NCBI GenBank assembly: GCA_902595595.1
Contig: CACJQX010000001.1
Coordinates: forward strand, 177,102-241,101
DNA length: 64,000 nt
Origin: an uncultured Pelagibacteraceae bacterium
GTDB taxonomy: Bacteria; Pseudomonadota; Alphaproteobacteria; Pelagibacterales; Pelagibacteraceae
Direction: 5' to 3'
Shown: positions 53,992-64,000 of the stretch, piece by piece
How the letters are laid out: every line of letters begins with the position of its first letter
How positions within the stretch are numbered: position 1 is the stretch's first letter
Position numbers and translations under genes: made by a program
Notes under the pieces: generated by a model
Told to the model about the DNA's origin: nothing
What the model saw: only the letters and a program-made list of their open reading frames with translations
Databases searched by the model: none

Positions 53992-55485
53992 ATGAAATTA
54001 ATAGAACACTTTGTAAACGGTAAAATAATTCCGGGATCTTCAGATAAAAAAGGAAAAGTTTTTAATCCAGCAACTGGCGAACAAGAGTCAGAGGTAAGAC
54101 TTGCTTCAAAATCTGATCTAGACAGTGCTGTTGAGGTAGCAAAAAAAGCATTTGAAAGTTGGTCTTTAAAACCTGCTCTACAAAGAGCTAGAATAATATT
54201 TAAATTTAAAGAATTAATTGAAAAAAATTCTGATGAATTAACGAAGCTAATAGTTTCAGAACATGGAAAAGTTTATGAAGATGCAAGAGGCTCTTTAACT
54301 AGAGGACTTGAGGTGGTAGAGTTTGCTTGTGGAATACCACATTTATTAAAAGGTGAGTTTTCAGAAAATGTTGGAACCAATGTTGATAGTTGGTCAATCA
54401 GACAACCATTAGGAGTTGTTGCAGGTATTACACCTTTTAATTTTCCTGCTATGGTACCAATGTGGATGTTTCCAATAGCAATAGCTTGTGGAAACACTTT
54501 TATTCTTAAACCATCTGAAAAAGACCCTTCTTGCGCAATAAGATTAGCAGAACTACTTTCTGAGGCGGGTCTTCCAGAAGGAGTATTTAACGTAATAAAT
54601 GGAGATAAAGAAGCTGTTGATGCAATTTTAGAAAACAAAGATATCAAAGCTGTTAGTTTCGTAGGATCTACTCCTATTGCAAAATATATTTATGAAAATT
54701 CAGCTAAAAATGAAAAAAGAGTTCAAGCTTTGGGTGGAGCAAAAAACCATTTAGTTGTTATGCCAGATTGTGATTTAGATGGTGCAGTAAATGGTCTAAT
54801 GGGTGCTGCTTATGGTTCAGCTGGAGAAAGATGTATGGCTCAATCAGTTGCTGTTGCGGTTGGGGATATCGGTGATGAACTTGTTTCAAGATTATCAAAA
54901 AAAGCTGAAGCTTTAAAAGTTGGTCCTGGGATGGATAAAGCATCGGAAATGGGACCTTTAGTTACAAAAGAACATTTAGAAAAAGTTACAAGTTACGTTG
55001 ATTTAGGTGTCAAGGAGGGCGCAAAGCTAGTGGTTGATGGAAGAGGTTTAAAACTTCAAGGTTATGAAAATGGTTTCTATATAGGCGGATGTTTATTTGA
55101 TCATGTAAATAAAGATATGAGAATTTACAAAGAAGAAATATTTGGTCCAGTCTTATCAGTTGTTCGAGTAAAAACTTTTGAAGAAGCTGCAAAATTAATT
55201 AACGACCATGAGTATGGAAATGGAGTTAGTATATATACAAGAGATGGTGATGCAGGCAGAACTTTTGCAAGTAAAATTCAAGTAGGTATGGTTGGTATTA
55301 ATGTGCCGATCCCAGTCCCAATGGCATTTCATAGTTTTGGTGGCTGGAAAAGATCATTATTTGGAGATAGTGGAATGCATGGTATGGAAGGAATAAAATT
55401 TTATACTAAACTTAAAACAGTAACATCCAGATGGCCTTCAGGTGTCCGATCAAATGCGGAATTTGTTATGCCAACAATGAAATAA
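53992..55485 (+). CDS. mmsA: CoA-acylating methylmalonate-semialdehyde dehydrogenase MmsA
   Basis: A 497-residue aldehyde dehydrogenase with the nucleophile Cys281 in SAGERCMAQS and the GEVDPAT-like start and PFNFPAMVPMWMFPIA region of the MmsA/IolA subfamily. The second of the usual glutamates is replaced by Asn in the GGAKNHLVVMPD segment, which is the CoA-dependent subfamily hallmark. It turns methylmalonate semialdehyde (valine catabolism) or malonate semialdehyde into propionyl-CoA or acetyl-CoA. It sits between sdhB and mdh, inside the TCA run. Confidence 0.93.
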   Translation: MKLIEHFVNGKIIPGSSDKKGKVFNPATGEQESEVRLASKSDLDSAVEVAKKAFESWSLKPALQRARIIFKFKELIEKNSDELTKLIVSEHGKVYEDARGSLTRGLEVVEFACGIPHLLKGEFSENVGTNVDSWSIRQPLGVVAGITPFNFPAMVPMWMFPIAIACGNTFILKPSEKDPSCAIRLAELLSEAGLPEGVFNVINGDKEAVDAILENKDIKAVSFVGSTPIAKYIYENSAKNEKRVQALGGAKNHLVVMPDCDLDGAVNGLMGAAYGSAGERCMAQSVAVAVGDIGDELVSRLSKKAEALKVGPGMDKASEMGPLVTKEHLEKVTSYVDLGVKEGAKLVVDGRGLKLQGYENGFYIGGCLFDHVNKDMRIYKEEIFGPVLSVVRVKTFEEAAKLINDHEYGNGVSIYTRDGDAGRTFASKIQVGMVGINVPIPVPMAFHSFGGWKRSLFGDSGMHGMEGIKFYTKLKTVTSRWPSGVRSNAEFVMPTMK

Positions 55486-55494
55486 AGGAAATAA

Positions 55495-56457
55495 ATGACA
55501 AAAATATCTTTAATTGGTGCAGGCCAAATAGGTGGAACTCTTGCACATTTAATAGGAACAAAAGAATTAGTAAATGAAGTGGTTTTATTTGATGTAGCTA
55601 ATGGTATTGCAAAAGGAAAAGCATTAGATATTGCACAATCTTCATCTGTAGATGGTTTCAATGTTAGGTTTTCAGGAACTGATAACTATGAGGATATAAA
55701 AGATTCAGATGTAATTATAATCACAGCAGGTGTTCCAAGAAAACCTGGAATGAGCCGAGACGATCTTCTTGGAATTAATTTAAAAATTATTAAACAAGTT
55801 GCTGAGGGGGTAAAGAAAAATGCTCCTAACGCTTTTGTGATCTGTATCACCAATCCTTTAGACGTTATGGTTATGGCATTTCAAAAATTTTCAGGTTTGC
55901 CATCAAATAAAGTTGTTGGTATGGCAGGTATTTTAGATAGTTCGAGATTTAAATTATTTTTATCATTAGAACTTAATGTGCCAGTAAGAGAAATTGAGGC
56001 AATGGTTATGGGTGGTCATGGTGACACTATGGTTCCTATGCCAAGATTTACAAAAATTTCAGGTAAACCATTGTTGGATCTTGTAAAGGATGGAAAGATT
56101 TCTTCAGAAAGAGTTGAGGAAATTAATCAAAGAACACGAGATGGTGGTGCGGAAATAGTTAAATATTTAGAAAAAGGATCAGCCTTTTATGCGCCAGCAG
56201 CTTCAGGTGTTCAAATGGCAGAAGCATATTTAAATGATCAGAAAAAATTATTACCCTGCGCTGTACAATTAAATGGAGAATATGGTGTGAAAAATGTTTA
56301 TGCAGGCGTTCCTGTTGTCATTGGAAAAGATGGTGTAGAAAAAATTGAAGAGATTGATTTAGATGAAAAAGAAAAAAAAGAATTTATGCATTCAATAGAT
56401 GCTGTAAAAGCTTTATGGGAAGCTGCATCTAAAATAGATCCTGATTTATCTAAATAA
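55495..56457 (+). CDS. mdh: Malate dehydrogenase (LDH-like type)
   Basis: A 320-residue NAD-dependent malate dehydrogenase of the [LDH-like] class. NAD motif [12 protein letters not shown], the substrate loop with [15 protein letters not shown], the [26 protein letters not shown] region and catalytic His175 in GGHGDTMVP are seen. It makes oxaloacetate from malate. A GGAAATAAATG ribosome binding site precedes the ATG. It is followed by sucC after two bases. Confidence 0.97.
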   Translation: MTKISLIGAGQIGGTLAHLIGTKELVNEVVLFDVANGIAKGKALDIAQSSSVDGFNVRFSGTDNYEDIKDSDVIIITAGVPRKPGMSRDDLLGINLKIIKQVAEGVKKNAPNAFVICITNPLDVMVMAFQKFSGLPSNKVVGMAGILDSSRFKLFLSLELNVPVREIEAMVMGGHGDTMVPMPRFTKISGKPLLDLVKDGKISSERVEEINQRTRDGGAEIVKYLEKGSAFYAPAASGVQMAEAYLNDQKKLLPCAVQLNGEYGVKNVYAGVPVVIGKDGVEKIEEIDLDEKEKKEFMHSIDAVKALWEAASKIDPDLSK

Positions 56458-56459
56458 TA

Positions 56460-57620
56460 ATGAATATTCACGAGCATCAAGCTAAACAAATATTAAAAAA
56501 ATATGGAGCTGTAGTTCCCGAAGGAGTATTTGCGCTTAATGTTGATGAACTTATTCAAAAAGCAAAAGCACTCAAAACTGAGAAATATGTGCTTAAAGCA
56601 CAAATCCATGCTGGAGGTAGAGGAAAAGCTGGTGGTGTAAAAATTTTAAACTCTATTGAGGAACTAACGGTAGCAGCTAAAGAATTACTTGGAAAAACAC
56701 TAGTTACTCATCAAACTGGGCCTGAAGGTAGAGAGGTAAAAAGATTATACGTAGAAGAATCATCAAATATAGATAAAGAATTTTACTTATCGTGCCTGGT
56801 TGATAGGGCAAGTTCTAAAATTGCATTTATATCAAGTGACCAAGGAGGGATGGACATTGAAGAAGTTGCAAGCAGTTCACCTGAAAAAATTATAACTACA
56901 AAAGTTGATATAGCTGATGAAATTTCTGAGTCAGATTGTGAAAAAATAATTAATATTTTTAATTTAAATGAAGAAGCAAAAAAACAAGCAATAACATTAA
57001 TTAAATCAATATATAAAATGTTTGTGAGTACTGATGCAAACATGGTTGAAGTAAATCCATTAATTTTGACAAAAGAGGAAAAAATTGTTTGTTTAGATGC
57101 AAAAGTTAATTTCGACTCTAACGCTTTATTCAGGCATCCAGAAATTGTTGAATTAAGAGATTTAAATGAGGAAGATCCTACCGAGATAGAAGCTAGCAAG
57201 CATGATCTTGCATATATCAAGCTAGATGGAAGTATTGGCTGTATGGTAAATGGAGCAGGATTAGCGATGGCAACAATGGATATAATTAAATTGTATGGTA
57301 AAGAGCCAGCAAATTTTTTAGATGTAGGTGGTGGTGCATCCAAAGAAAAAGTATCTGCAGCATTAAAGATAATTCTTTCAGATAAAAATGTTAAAGGTAT
57401 TTTAATAAATATTTTTGGAGGAATTATGCGATGCGATGTTCTTGCTCAAGGAGTAGTTGATGCAGCTAAAGAAATTAATATTAGTGTACCTTTAGTTGTA
57501 CGATTAGCAGGTACAAATTTCAAGGAAGGAAAAGAAATTCTTGATAATTCTGGATTAAAATTAATTTCTGCAGAAAATTTAGATGATGCTGCTAAGAAAA
57601 TTGTTGAGGCGATAAAATAA
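56460..57620 (+). CDS. sucC: Succinyl-CoA synthetase beta subunit SucC (ADP-forming)
   Basis: A 386-residue ATP-grasp protein with [37 protein letters not shown] and [15 protein letters not shown], and the [16 protein letters not shown] segment and the [15 protein letters not shown] motif. With SucD it makes ATP from succinyl-CoA by substrate-level phosphorylation. It is followed directly by sucD (one base after the stop codon). Length is normal (about 385-400). Confidence 0.98.
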   Translation: MNIHEHQAKQILKKYGAVVPEGVFALNVDELIQKAKALKTEKYVLKAQIHAGGRGKAGGVKILNSIEELTVAAKELLGKTLVTHQTGPEGREVKRLYVEESSNIDKEFYLSCLVDRASSKIAFISSDQGGMDIEEVASSSPEKIITTKVDIADEISESDCEKIINIFNLNEEAKKQAITLIKSIYKMFVSTDANMVEVNPLILTKEEKIVCLDAKVNFDSNALFRHPEIVELRDLNEEDPTEIEASKHDLAYIKLDGSIGCMVNGAGLAMATMDIIKLYGKEPANFLDVGGGASKEKVSAALKIILSDKNVKGILINIFGGIMRCDVLAQGVVDAAKEINISVPLVVRLAGTNFKEGKEILDNSGLKLISAENLDDAAKKIVEAIK

Positions 57621-57621
57621 A

Positions 57622-58497
57622 ATGTCAGTTTTGGTAAATAAAAATACTAAAGTAATTTGTCAGGGATTTACTGGCTCACACGGAACATTTCATTCAGAGC
57701 AGGCTATAAAATATGGAACTAACCTTGTTGGTGGAGTTACGCCAAAGAAAGGTGGACAAAAACATTTAGACAGACCAGTTTTTAATAGCGTTTTAGAGGC
57801 AAAAAATGAAGTAGGAGCAGATGCAACTATGATTTATGTACCTGCTAAATTTGCTGCAGCAGCAATCATTGAAGCTATTGATGCATCAATTGAACTTATT
57901 GTTTGTATAACAGAGGGAATTCCAATCCAGGATATGCTTAAGGTCAGACAAAAATTAAGTGGATCTAGTAGCAGATTAATTGGACCTAATTGTCCAGGAA
58001 TAATCACACCAGATGAATGTAAAATTGGGATTATGCCAGGAAGCGTTCACAAAAGAGGAAGTGTTGGAATTGTATCAAGGTCAGGAACATTGACATATGA
58101 AGCAGTAGCCCAAACAACTGAAAATGGACTTGGTCAATCAACCTGTATTGGTATTGGTGGTGATCCTATTAATGGAACAAATTTTATAGATTGTTTAGAT
58201 TTATTTCTAAATGATTCTGAAACAGAATCTATTTTAATGATAGGTGAAATTGGTGGAACAGCTGAAGAAGAAGCGGCTGACTTTATAAAAAATCATAAGA
58301 TTAAAAAACCAATAGTTGGATTTATTGCTGGAATTACCGCTCCTCCAGGAAGGAGAATGGGGCATGCTGGTGCTATTATATCAGGTGGCAAGGGTGGAGC
58401 TGAAGATAAAATTAAAAAAATGGAAGAATGTGGTATTACAGTTGCCAAATCACCATCAATTATTGGAAAAACTTTATTTGATAAACTGTCTAATTGA
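57622..58497 (+). CDS. sucD: Succinyl-CoA synthetase alpha subunit SucD (ADP-forming)
   Basis: A 291-residue CoA-binding subunit. The CoA motif is [13 protein letters not shown], and the phosphohistidine is His248 in RRMGHAGAI. The [20 protein letters not shown] region and IIGGKGG-like loop are conserved. Completes SucCD. sucA follows after 34 bases with AGAGGGATA as possible ribosome binding site. Confidence 0.98.
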   Translation: MSVLVNKNTKVICQGFTGSHGTFHSEQAIKYGTNLVGGVTPKKGGQKHLDRPVFNSVLEAKNEVGADATMIYVPAKFAAAAIIEAIDASIELIVCITEGIPIQDMLKVRQKLSGSSSRLIGPNCPGIITPDECKIGIMPGSVHKRGSVGIVSRSGTLTYEAVAQTTENGLGQSTCIGIGGDPINGTNFIDCLDLFLNDSETESILMIGEIGGTAEEEAADFIKNHKIKKPIVGFIAGITAPPGRRMGHAGAIISGGKGGAEDKIKKMEECGITVAKSPSIIGKTLFDKLSN

Positions 58498-58531
58498 AAA
58501 AAAATATTAGAGGGATATATTAAATAAATAG

Positions 58532-61450
58532 ATGTCTTCATCAAAAAATCTTGATTTCGAAAAAACTTCATTTTTAAACAAATCTAATAGTGCATTTATA
58601 GAAGAAATGTATTTAAAGTTTGTAAATAAAGATGCTGATCTTCCAGAAAGTTGGGCAAATTATTTTGAGGGAATTGGTGAAGAATTAAATGTTATAGCAA
58701 AAGAAATTAATGGTCCATCATGGGGACCTACTAAAAAAAAGATTGATATTGATGAATTACAAAAAAAAATAGAAGAACAAGATAAAAATGATTTTGATAA
58801 TGTCAAATTAGACACTTCAGAAAAATTTAATTTTCAATTACTTGCTGACTCAAATAAAGATTCTATTAGTGCTGTAGCATTAATTAGAGCATATAGACTA
58901 AGAGGACATTTATTAGCGGATCTTGATCCTTTAGAAATGAGAGAGTCAGAATATCTAGATGAGCTTCATCCAGATTTTTACGGTTTTAAAAAAGAAAATT
59001 ACGATAAGAAAATTTTTCTAAACGGGGTAATCAATCGTAAATATGCAAATATAAGAGAAATACTTAAGTTTATGAAGAAAACCTATTGTGGAAAAATAGG
59101 TTATGAGTTCATGCATATTTCAAACCCAGATGAAAGAAAGTGGTTTAGAGACAGGATTGAGCAAGATAAAAATGCACTTCAATTTACAAAAAATGGTAAA
59201 GAGGCAATTTTAAATAAATTGGTACAGGCAGAAGGATTTGAAAAATTTTTAGCCACAAAGTATGTGGGAACAAAAAGATTTGGTTTAGATGGTGGAGAAA
59301 GTTTAATACCTGCTCTCGAACAAATTATAAAAATTGGTGGTCAAAATAATATAAAAGAAGTTAAAATAGGTATGTCTCATAGAGGTAGGCTTAACGTTTT
59401 GGCAAACGTTTTACAAAAATCTTACAAAAAAATTTTTAATGAGTTTGCTGGTGAGTTTAGTACCGACTCTGAAGATAGTGCTGGAGATGTAAAATATCAT
59501 CTTGGAGCGTCGTCTGATAGAGAATTTGATGGAAACTTAGTACACGTCAGTTTAACAGATAATCCTTCTCATTTAGAAGCTGTTAACCCAGTTGTTTTAG
59601 GACAAACAAGAGCCAAACAATTTTTTCACAAAGACCGTGAAAGAAATAAAGTTATACCGATTCTCATTCATGGGGATGCAGCTTTTGCTGGCCAAGGAGT
59701 TGTTGCAGAATGTTTTGCAATGTCTGGACTACCAGGACACAACACTGGAGGAACTATTCATATTATTGTAAATAATCAGATAGGATTTACTACTAGTCCA
59801 AGATTTGCAAGATCTTCACCTTATCCATCGGATGTTGCAAAAATGGTAGAGGCACCAATTCTTCATGTTAACGGAGATGATCCAGAAGCAGTTGTTTATG
59901 CAACTAGAATAGCAACAGAATTTCGATTAAAATTTAATAGAGACGTTGTAGTAGATTTAATTTGTTATAGAAGATTTGGACATAATGAGGGAGATGAGCC
60001 TTCTTTTACTCAACCTTTAATGTATAAAAAAATTAGATCTCATCCCAGTGTTTACAAAATTTATGGTAATAAATTAGTAAACGAAAAATCTATAACTGAA
60101 GAATTACTAAATCAAAATGTTAAATCATTTAAAGATTTACTTGATGAACAATACAAAAGTGCAAAAGATTATAAACCTAAAATAGAATGGTTTGAGGGAA
60201 CTTGGTCAAGATATAAACCTGAAAGAGGTAAAGATAAAAGGGGCATAACAGGTTTTGACGAAAATAAATTAAAAATAATTTCAGATAAAATAAATGGTAT
60301 TCCTGAGGAAAAAAATATTCATAAGACTATCTCTAAAATATTTAATGCCAGAAAAGAAAGTATCGAGAAAGGTACTGGAATCGATTGGTCTTCAGCTGAA
60401 TCTTTAGCGTTTGGATCTTTGCTGGAAGAGGGATATCCAGTTAGGCTTGTAGGACAAGACTCTGGAAGAGGAACATTTAGTCAACGACATTCTGTATTGA
60501 GAAATCAAATAGATAATTCTAGGTATATTCCCCTTAATAATATTTCTAAAAATCAAAAGCAATTTGAAGTAGTAGATAGTTTTTTATCTGAACTTGCGGT
60601 TTTAGGTTTTGAATATGGCTATAGTCTAGTAGAGCCAAACACACTTACTCTTTGGGAAGCGCAATTCGGTGACTTTGCTAATGGAGCCCAAGTAGTAATT
60701 GATCAATTTATTGCATCTGGTGAGAGAAAATGGAATAGAGCATCTGGTATAGTAATGTTGTTGCCCCACGGATATGAGGGACAAGGACCAGAACATTCTT
60801 CAGCAAGATTAGAAAGATTTTTACAACTATGCTCAAACGATAATATGCAAGTAATGAACTGCACAACTCCAGCAAATTATTTTCATGCTTTAAGAAGACA
60901 AATGCATAGGAGTTTCAGAAAGCCATTAATCATAATGACACCAAAATCATTATTAAGAAATAAATATTGTGTTTCAAATTTAGAAGATTTTAACAAAAAA
61001 AATACTTTCCATAGAGTATTGTGGGATCATGCCATCGATCCTAAGTCTACAGGATTTATCAAACTAAAAGAGAGTTCTAAAATTAAAAAAGTAATTCTTT
61101 GTTCTGGAAAAGTATATTTTGATTTATTAGATGCCAGAGAAAAGCTCAAAAGAGATGATGTAGTGATGTATAGAATTGAACAATTGTATCCATTTCCAGC
61201 AAAAGCTTTGGTTAAGGAGTTAAAACCATATGCTGAAAATGCTGAATTCTTTTGGTGCCAAGAGGAGCCAAAAAATATGGGTGCTTGGTTTTCAGTTAGA
61301 GATTATATCCAATGGACATTAGACACTTTAAAGGCTAATAATAATAAAATTTCTTATATAGGAAGAAGCCCAGACGCAACACCTGCAACAGGATATGCTA
61401 AAAGGCATAATTCTCAACAACAAGAAATAATTAACAAGGTATTTGATTAA
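58532..61450 (+). CDS. sucA: 2-oxoglutarate dehydrogenase E1 component SucA
   Basis: A 972-residue thiamin-diphosphate decarboxylase-dehydrogenase, normal for SucA (about 930-990). The N-terminal E2-binding segment is [22 protein letters not shown], with [30 protein letters not shown] and the [19 protein letters not shown] thiamin-site regions later, and a C-terminal transketolase domain with the [19 protein letters not shown] segment. It catalyses the first step of 2-oxoglutarate to succinyl-CoA. It is followed by sucB after five bases. Confidence 0.98.
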   Translation: MSSSKNLDFEKTSFLNKSNSAFIEEMYLKFVNKDADLPESWANYFEGIGEELNVIAKEINGPSWGPTKKKIDIDELQKKIEEQDKNDFDNVKLDTSEKFNFQLLADSNKDSISAVALIRAYRLRGHLLADLDPLEMRESEYLDELHPDFYGFKKENYDKKIFLNGVINRKYANIREILKFMKKTYCGKIGYEFMHISNPDERKWFRDRIEQDKNALQFTKNGKEAILNKLVQAEGFEKFLATKYVGTKRFGLDGGESLIPALEQIIKIGGQNNIKEVKIGMSHRGRLNVLANVLQKSYKKIFNEFAGEFSTDSEDSAGDVKYHLGASSDREFDGNLVHVSLTDNPSHLEAVNPVVLGQTRAKQFFHKDRERNKVIPILIHGDAAFAGQGVVAECFAMSGLPGHNTGGTIHIIVNNQIGFTTSPRFARSSPYPSDVAKMVEAPILHVNGDDPEAVVYATRIATEFRLKFNRDVVVDLICYRRFGHNEGDEPSFTQPLMYKKIRSHPSVYKIYGNKLVNEKSITEELLNQNVKSFKDLLDEQYKSAKDYKPKIEWFEGTWSRYKPERGKDKRGITGFDENKLKIISDKINGIPEEKNIHKTISKIFNARKESIEKGTGIDWSSAESLAFGSLLEEGYPVRLVGQDSGRGTFSQRHSVLRNQIDNSRYIPLNNISKNQKQFEVVDSFLSELAVLGFEYGYSLVEPNTLTLWEAQFGDFANGAQVVIDQFIASGERKWNRASGIVMLLPHGYEGQGPEHSSARLERFLQLCSNDNMQVMNCTTPANYFHALRRQMHRSFRKPLIIMTPKSLLRNKYCVSNLEDFNKKNTFHRVLWDHAIDPKSTGFIKLKESSKIKKVILCSGKVYFDLLDAREKLKRDDVVMYRIEQLYPFPAKALVKELKPYAENAEFFWCQEEPKNMGAWFSVRDYIQWTLDTLKANNNKISYIGRSPDATPATGYAKRHNSQQQEIINKVFD

Positions 61451-61455
61451 TTTTA

Positions 61456-62757
61456 ATGAGTGAAAAAATAGTAGTCCCAGTTCTTGGTGAAAGCATAACA
61501 GAGGCGACTGTTGCAAAATGGTTAAAAAATGCAGGCGACACAGTCGAAGCAGATGAACCAATTGTAGAACTCGAGACAGATAAAGTAAATTTAGAAGTGC
61601 CATCTCCAATTTCTGGTGTGTTAACTGAGATAAATTCACAAGATGGATCAGTCGTTGAAGTAGGAGCATTATTAGGTTCTGTATCAGCCGAAGTTGGGGC
61701 AGTGGTTAAATCTGTGCCAAAAATCCAAAAAGAAGTTAAGCAAGAAAAAATAGTTCCTGCTGAGAGCAATGTAATAAAATTAGATGCAAATAAAAAAGAA
61801 CCAAAAGTATTTGAGGAAAAAGAGATCGAAAAACCTAAAGAGAAACCTTTAGTTTTAACTGAGGAAGTTAAACCAGATGTTGCTCCAAAAAGAGATGTTA
61901 ATCCAACCTTGTCTCCAGCAGTAAGAAAAATAGTAACTGAAAATAATATCGATATTAATTCAATTCAAGGTTCAGGGAAAGATGGAAGAGTTTTAAAAGG
62001 AGATTTAATAAGTTTGATGGGTGCAAATCCAAAACCGTCTGAAAGAAAAATTCAATATGGTGAAGAAGAACGAATTAAGATGACTAGGTTGAGACAAACT
62101 ATTGCAAAAAGATTAAAGCAAGCTCAAGAGAATGCTGCTCTTTTAACAACATTTAATGAGGTAGATATGAGCAGTGTAATGGAAATGAGGAAAGAAAATC
62201 AAGAGGATTTCCAATCTCGTTATGGGATAAAATTAGGATTTATGTCTTTCTTTGTAAAAGCATGTGTAGTTGCTTTAAAAAATTTTCCTGCCGTGAATGC
62301 TGAAATAGATGGAGAAGAGATTATCTATAAAAACTATTACAATATTAGCTTTGCTGTCGGAACAGATAAGGGTTTGGTTGTTCCAGTTTTAAGAAATGCA
62401 GATGAATTATCCTTTGCTGATATTGAAAAAAATATCAAAGAAATTTCAGAAAAAGCACGAGATGGGAAGCTAACGATTGAAGATCTTCAGGGAGGAACAT
62501 TTACAATAAGTAATGGAGGCGTGTATGGGTCTATGCTTTCAACCCCAATACTAAATTTACCTCAATCTGGAGTGTTGGGCATGCATAATATAGTGGAAAG
62601 ACCTGTTGTTGTAGACGGTGAAATTAAAATAAGACCAATTATGTATTTAGCATTATCATATGATCACAGAATTATTGATGGAAAAGAGTCTGTATCTTTC
62701 CTTAAAATGATTAAAGAAAATTTAGAAGACCCTAGAAGGTTGTTTTTAGATATTTAA
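61456..62757 (+). CDS. sucB: 2-oxoglutarate dehydrogenase E2 component SucB
   Basis: A 433-residue dihydrolipoyl succinyltransferase. The lipoyl domain (residues 1-75) has the lipoylated Lys43 in [12 protein letters not shown] long Lys/Glu/Pro-rich linker follows, then the peripheral subunit-binding domain ([18 protein letters not shown] and [13 protein letters not shown]) and the catalytic domain ending with the [14 protein letters not shown] active-site His and Asp. It builds the complex core with SucA and Lpd. lpd starts directly after the stop codon. Confidence 0.97.
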   Translation: MSEKIVVPVLGESITEATVAKWLKNAGDTVEADEPIVELETDKVNLEVPSPISGVLTEINSQDGSVVEVGALLGSVSAEVGAVVKSVPKIQKEVKQEKIVPAESNVIKLDANKKEPKVFEEKEIEKPKEKPLVLTEEVKPDVAPKRDVNPTLSPAVRKIVTENNIDINSIQGSGKDGRVLKGDLISLMGANPKPSERKIQYGEEERIKMTRLRQTIAKRLKQAQENAALLTTFNEVDMSSVMEMRKENQEDFQSRYGIKLGFMSFFVKACVVALKNFPAVNAEIDGEEIIYKNYYNISFAVGTDKGLVVPVLRNADELSFADIEKNIKEISEKARDGKLTIEDLQGGTFTISNGGVYGSMLSTPILNLPQSGVLGMHNIVERPVVVDGEIKIRPIMYLALSYDHRIIDGKESVSFLKMIKENLEDPRRLFLDI

Positions 62758-64000
62758 ATGTCAGAAAAATTTCAAGCTGTAGTTATTGGAGGTGGACCGG
62801 GTGGTTATGTGTGTGCAATCAGACTTGCTCAATTAGGATTAAAAACTGCATGTATAGAGTCCAGAGGGTCTTTGGGAGGTACTTGTTTAAACGTTGGTTG
62901 TATCCCATCAAAAAGCTTACTTAATCTGTCTGAAGAATTCCACAAAGTAAAAAGTTTAGCAAACAAAGGTATTGAAGTTGGTGAAGTAAAATTAAATTTA
63001 GACAAAATGATGAAAAGCAAAGATAAAGCTGTAACAGTTCTTACAAAAGGTGTTGAATTTCTTTTGAAAAAAAACAAAGTTACTTACTTTAAAGGACACG
63101 GAAGTTTTAAATCTAAAAATGAAATTTTAATAAAGGATGACAAAAACAAAGAAACTGTCATCCAATCAGAAAAAACAGTTATTGCAACAGGATCAATTCC
63201 AGTTTCATTACCAGGAATAGAAATAGATGAGAAAACAATTGTCTCATCAACAGGTGCCTTAAAGTTAGAAAAGGTACCTAAGAAAATGGTTGTAGTAGGA
63301 GGAGGTTATATAGGATTGGAGATGGGATCTGTATGGTCAAGACTTGGAGCAGAGGTGCAAGTTGTTGAATTTTTAGATCATATTACACCTGGTATGGATA
63401 AAGAAATCTCTTCAGAATTTATGAAAATTTTAAATAAACAGGGAATGAAATTTAATATGCAAAATAAAGTTGAAACAATTAAAAAAAATGCAGCAGGTGC
63501 AGTGGTTTCAACAGTAGATAAAGATGGTAATAAAAATAATTTTGAGTGTGATGTTGTTTTGATTTCTGTTGGCAGAAAACCTAATACAGATGGTTTAAAT
63601 TTAGAGTCTGTAGGAGTAGATATTGATGAAAGAAATAGAATTAAAACTGATAAAAGTTTTAAGACGAACGTTGAAAATATTTATGCAATAGGCGATGTAA
63701 TTGTTGGTCCAATGCTTGCACACAAAGCGGAGGACGAAGGTATAGCAGTTGCAGAAAACATAGTTGGTCAATCTGGACATGTAAATTATGATACAATCCC
63801 AGGAGTAGTTTATACAACACCAGAAGTAGCATCAATCGGTAAAACTGAGGAACAATTAAAAGAATTAAATAAAAAATACAAAGTAGGGAAATTTTCGTTT
63901 ATGGCTAATTCAAGAGCCAAGGCCATAGATGATGCAGAAGGTTTTGTTAAAATTTTAGCTGATGAGCAAACAGATAAAGTATTAGGTGCACATATAATTG
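62758..64000 (+). CDS. lpd: Dihydrolipoyl dehydrogenase Lpd (E3; cut by window end)
   Basis: The first 414 codons of a pyridine-nucleotide-disulfide oxidoreductase, running off the window. FAD motif VIGGGPGGYVCAIRLAQ, redox-active Cys43 and Cys48 in GGTCLNVGCIPSKSL, NAD motif VVGGGYIGLEMGSVWSRLG and the YAIGDVIVGPMLAHKAEDEG region are visible. The C-terminal dimerisation interface with its active-site His-Glu pair is beyond the edge. It follows sucB with no gap, so it is probably the E3 dedicated to the 2-oxoglutarate dehydrogenase complex, as in many alphaproteobacteria. Confidence 0.96.
   Translation, partial: MSEKFQAVVIGGGPGGYVCAIRLAQLGLKTACIESRGSLGGTCLNVGCIPSKSLLNLSEEFHKVKSLANKGIEVGEVKLNLDKMMKSKDKAVTVLTKGVEFLLKKNKVTYFKGHGSFKSKNEILIKDDKNKETVIQSEKTVIATGSIPVSLPGIEIDEKTIVSSTGALKLEKVPKKMVVVGGGYIGLEMGSVWSRLGAEVQVVEFLDHITPGMDKEISSEFMKILNKQGMKFNMQNKVETIKKNAAGAVVSTVDKDGNKNNFECDVVLISVGRKPNTDGLNLESVGVDIDERNRIKTDKSFKTNVENIYAIGDVIVGPMLAHKAEDEGIAVAENIVGQSGHVNYDTIPGVVYTTPEVASIGKTEEQLKELNKKYKVGKFSFMANSRAKAIDDAEGFVKILADEQTDKVLGAHII

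Noticed and set aside
56783-57343. 186-residue minus-strand frame
   Set aside because: Antisense shadow of sucC; long only because of codon bias.
1-64000. tRNA, rRNA, CRISPR, insertion sequences, prophage and defence systems
   Set aside because: No cloverleaf, rRNA-like stretch, spaced direct repeats, transposase or phage gene was found; the gaps are too short to hide them.

Overview
This window is a compact, AT-rich, gene-dense stretch of an alphaproteobacterial genome that looks like SAR11 (Pelagibacterales, Candidatus Pelagibacter or a close relative). The basis is the very low GC, the tiny or overlapping intergenic spaces, the SAR11-type DMSP demethylase DmdA, a structured leader in front of ffh of the kind described for Ca. 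P. ubique, and three separate binding-protein-dependent uptake systems in 17 kb. The species assignment is inference from gene content; no marker-gene search was run. There is no rRNA, tRNA, IS element, prophage, CRISPR array or defence locus that I can support. No gap without a gene exceeds 300 bases; the two largest (2951-3128 and 38054-38213) both hold RNA-like structure.

Layout. 1-2950: a cut-off Tas-like aldo/keto reductase, a Bax-inhibitor-1 family membrane protein, DUF2794 and YciB on the minus strand, and HspQ. 3129-7763: a cytochrome c maturation operon ccmCDEFGH followed by a PagL-like lipid A deacylase; ccmA, ccmB and ccmI are not in the window. 7772-16088: a two-carbon/hydroxyacid block with an FMN hydroxyacid oxidase, a PLP aminotransferase, glycolate oxidase glcDEF, a hydroxyacid dehydrogenase and a beta-hydroxyacid dehydrogenase, which fits glycolate to glyoxylate to glycine or glycerate salvage. 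16095-23889: an AcoR-like regulator without an AAA+ domain, divergent from an alcohol dehydrogenase and a five-gene ABC importer of the glycerol/polyol type with two unequal ATPases.

24017-33663: two TRAP transporter operons with near-identical leaders and Tat signal peptides, separated by an amidase and a 58-residue membrane protein; the second has an enlarged DctQ and a DctM fused to a long coiled-coil tail. 33667-36319: an MFS transporter, an alpha/beta hydrolase and an unrecognised exported protein. 36312-44378: core genes ftsY and dapF (minus), then ffh, rpsP, trmD, rplS and leuCDB (plus).

44405-49677 is a DMSP demethylation cluster (dmdC-like, dmdB-like, an alpha/beta hydrolase, dmdA) between leuB and asd. 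49693-64000 is asd followed by one continuous TCA-cycle run sdhCDAB, mmsA, mdh, sucCD, sucAB and lpd (cut by the window end). Together these describe an oligotrophic heterotroph importing small organic osmolytes, organic acids and possibly polyols and feeding them into the TCA cycle.

The observations I would follow first are: the two polyol ABC ATPases whose individual motif losses fall in the same composite ATP site; the unexplained hairpin upstream of ccmC whose two non-Watson-Crick pairs are G-U only if it is read on the plus strand; the DctM-coiled-coil fusion; the regulator in which a Cys cluster sits where AAA+ would be; and the alpha/beta hydrolase embedded in the DMSP operon.
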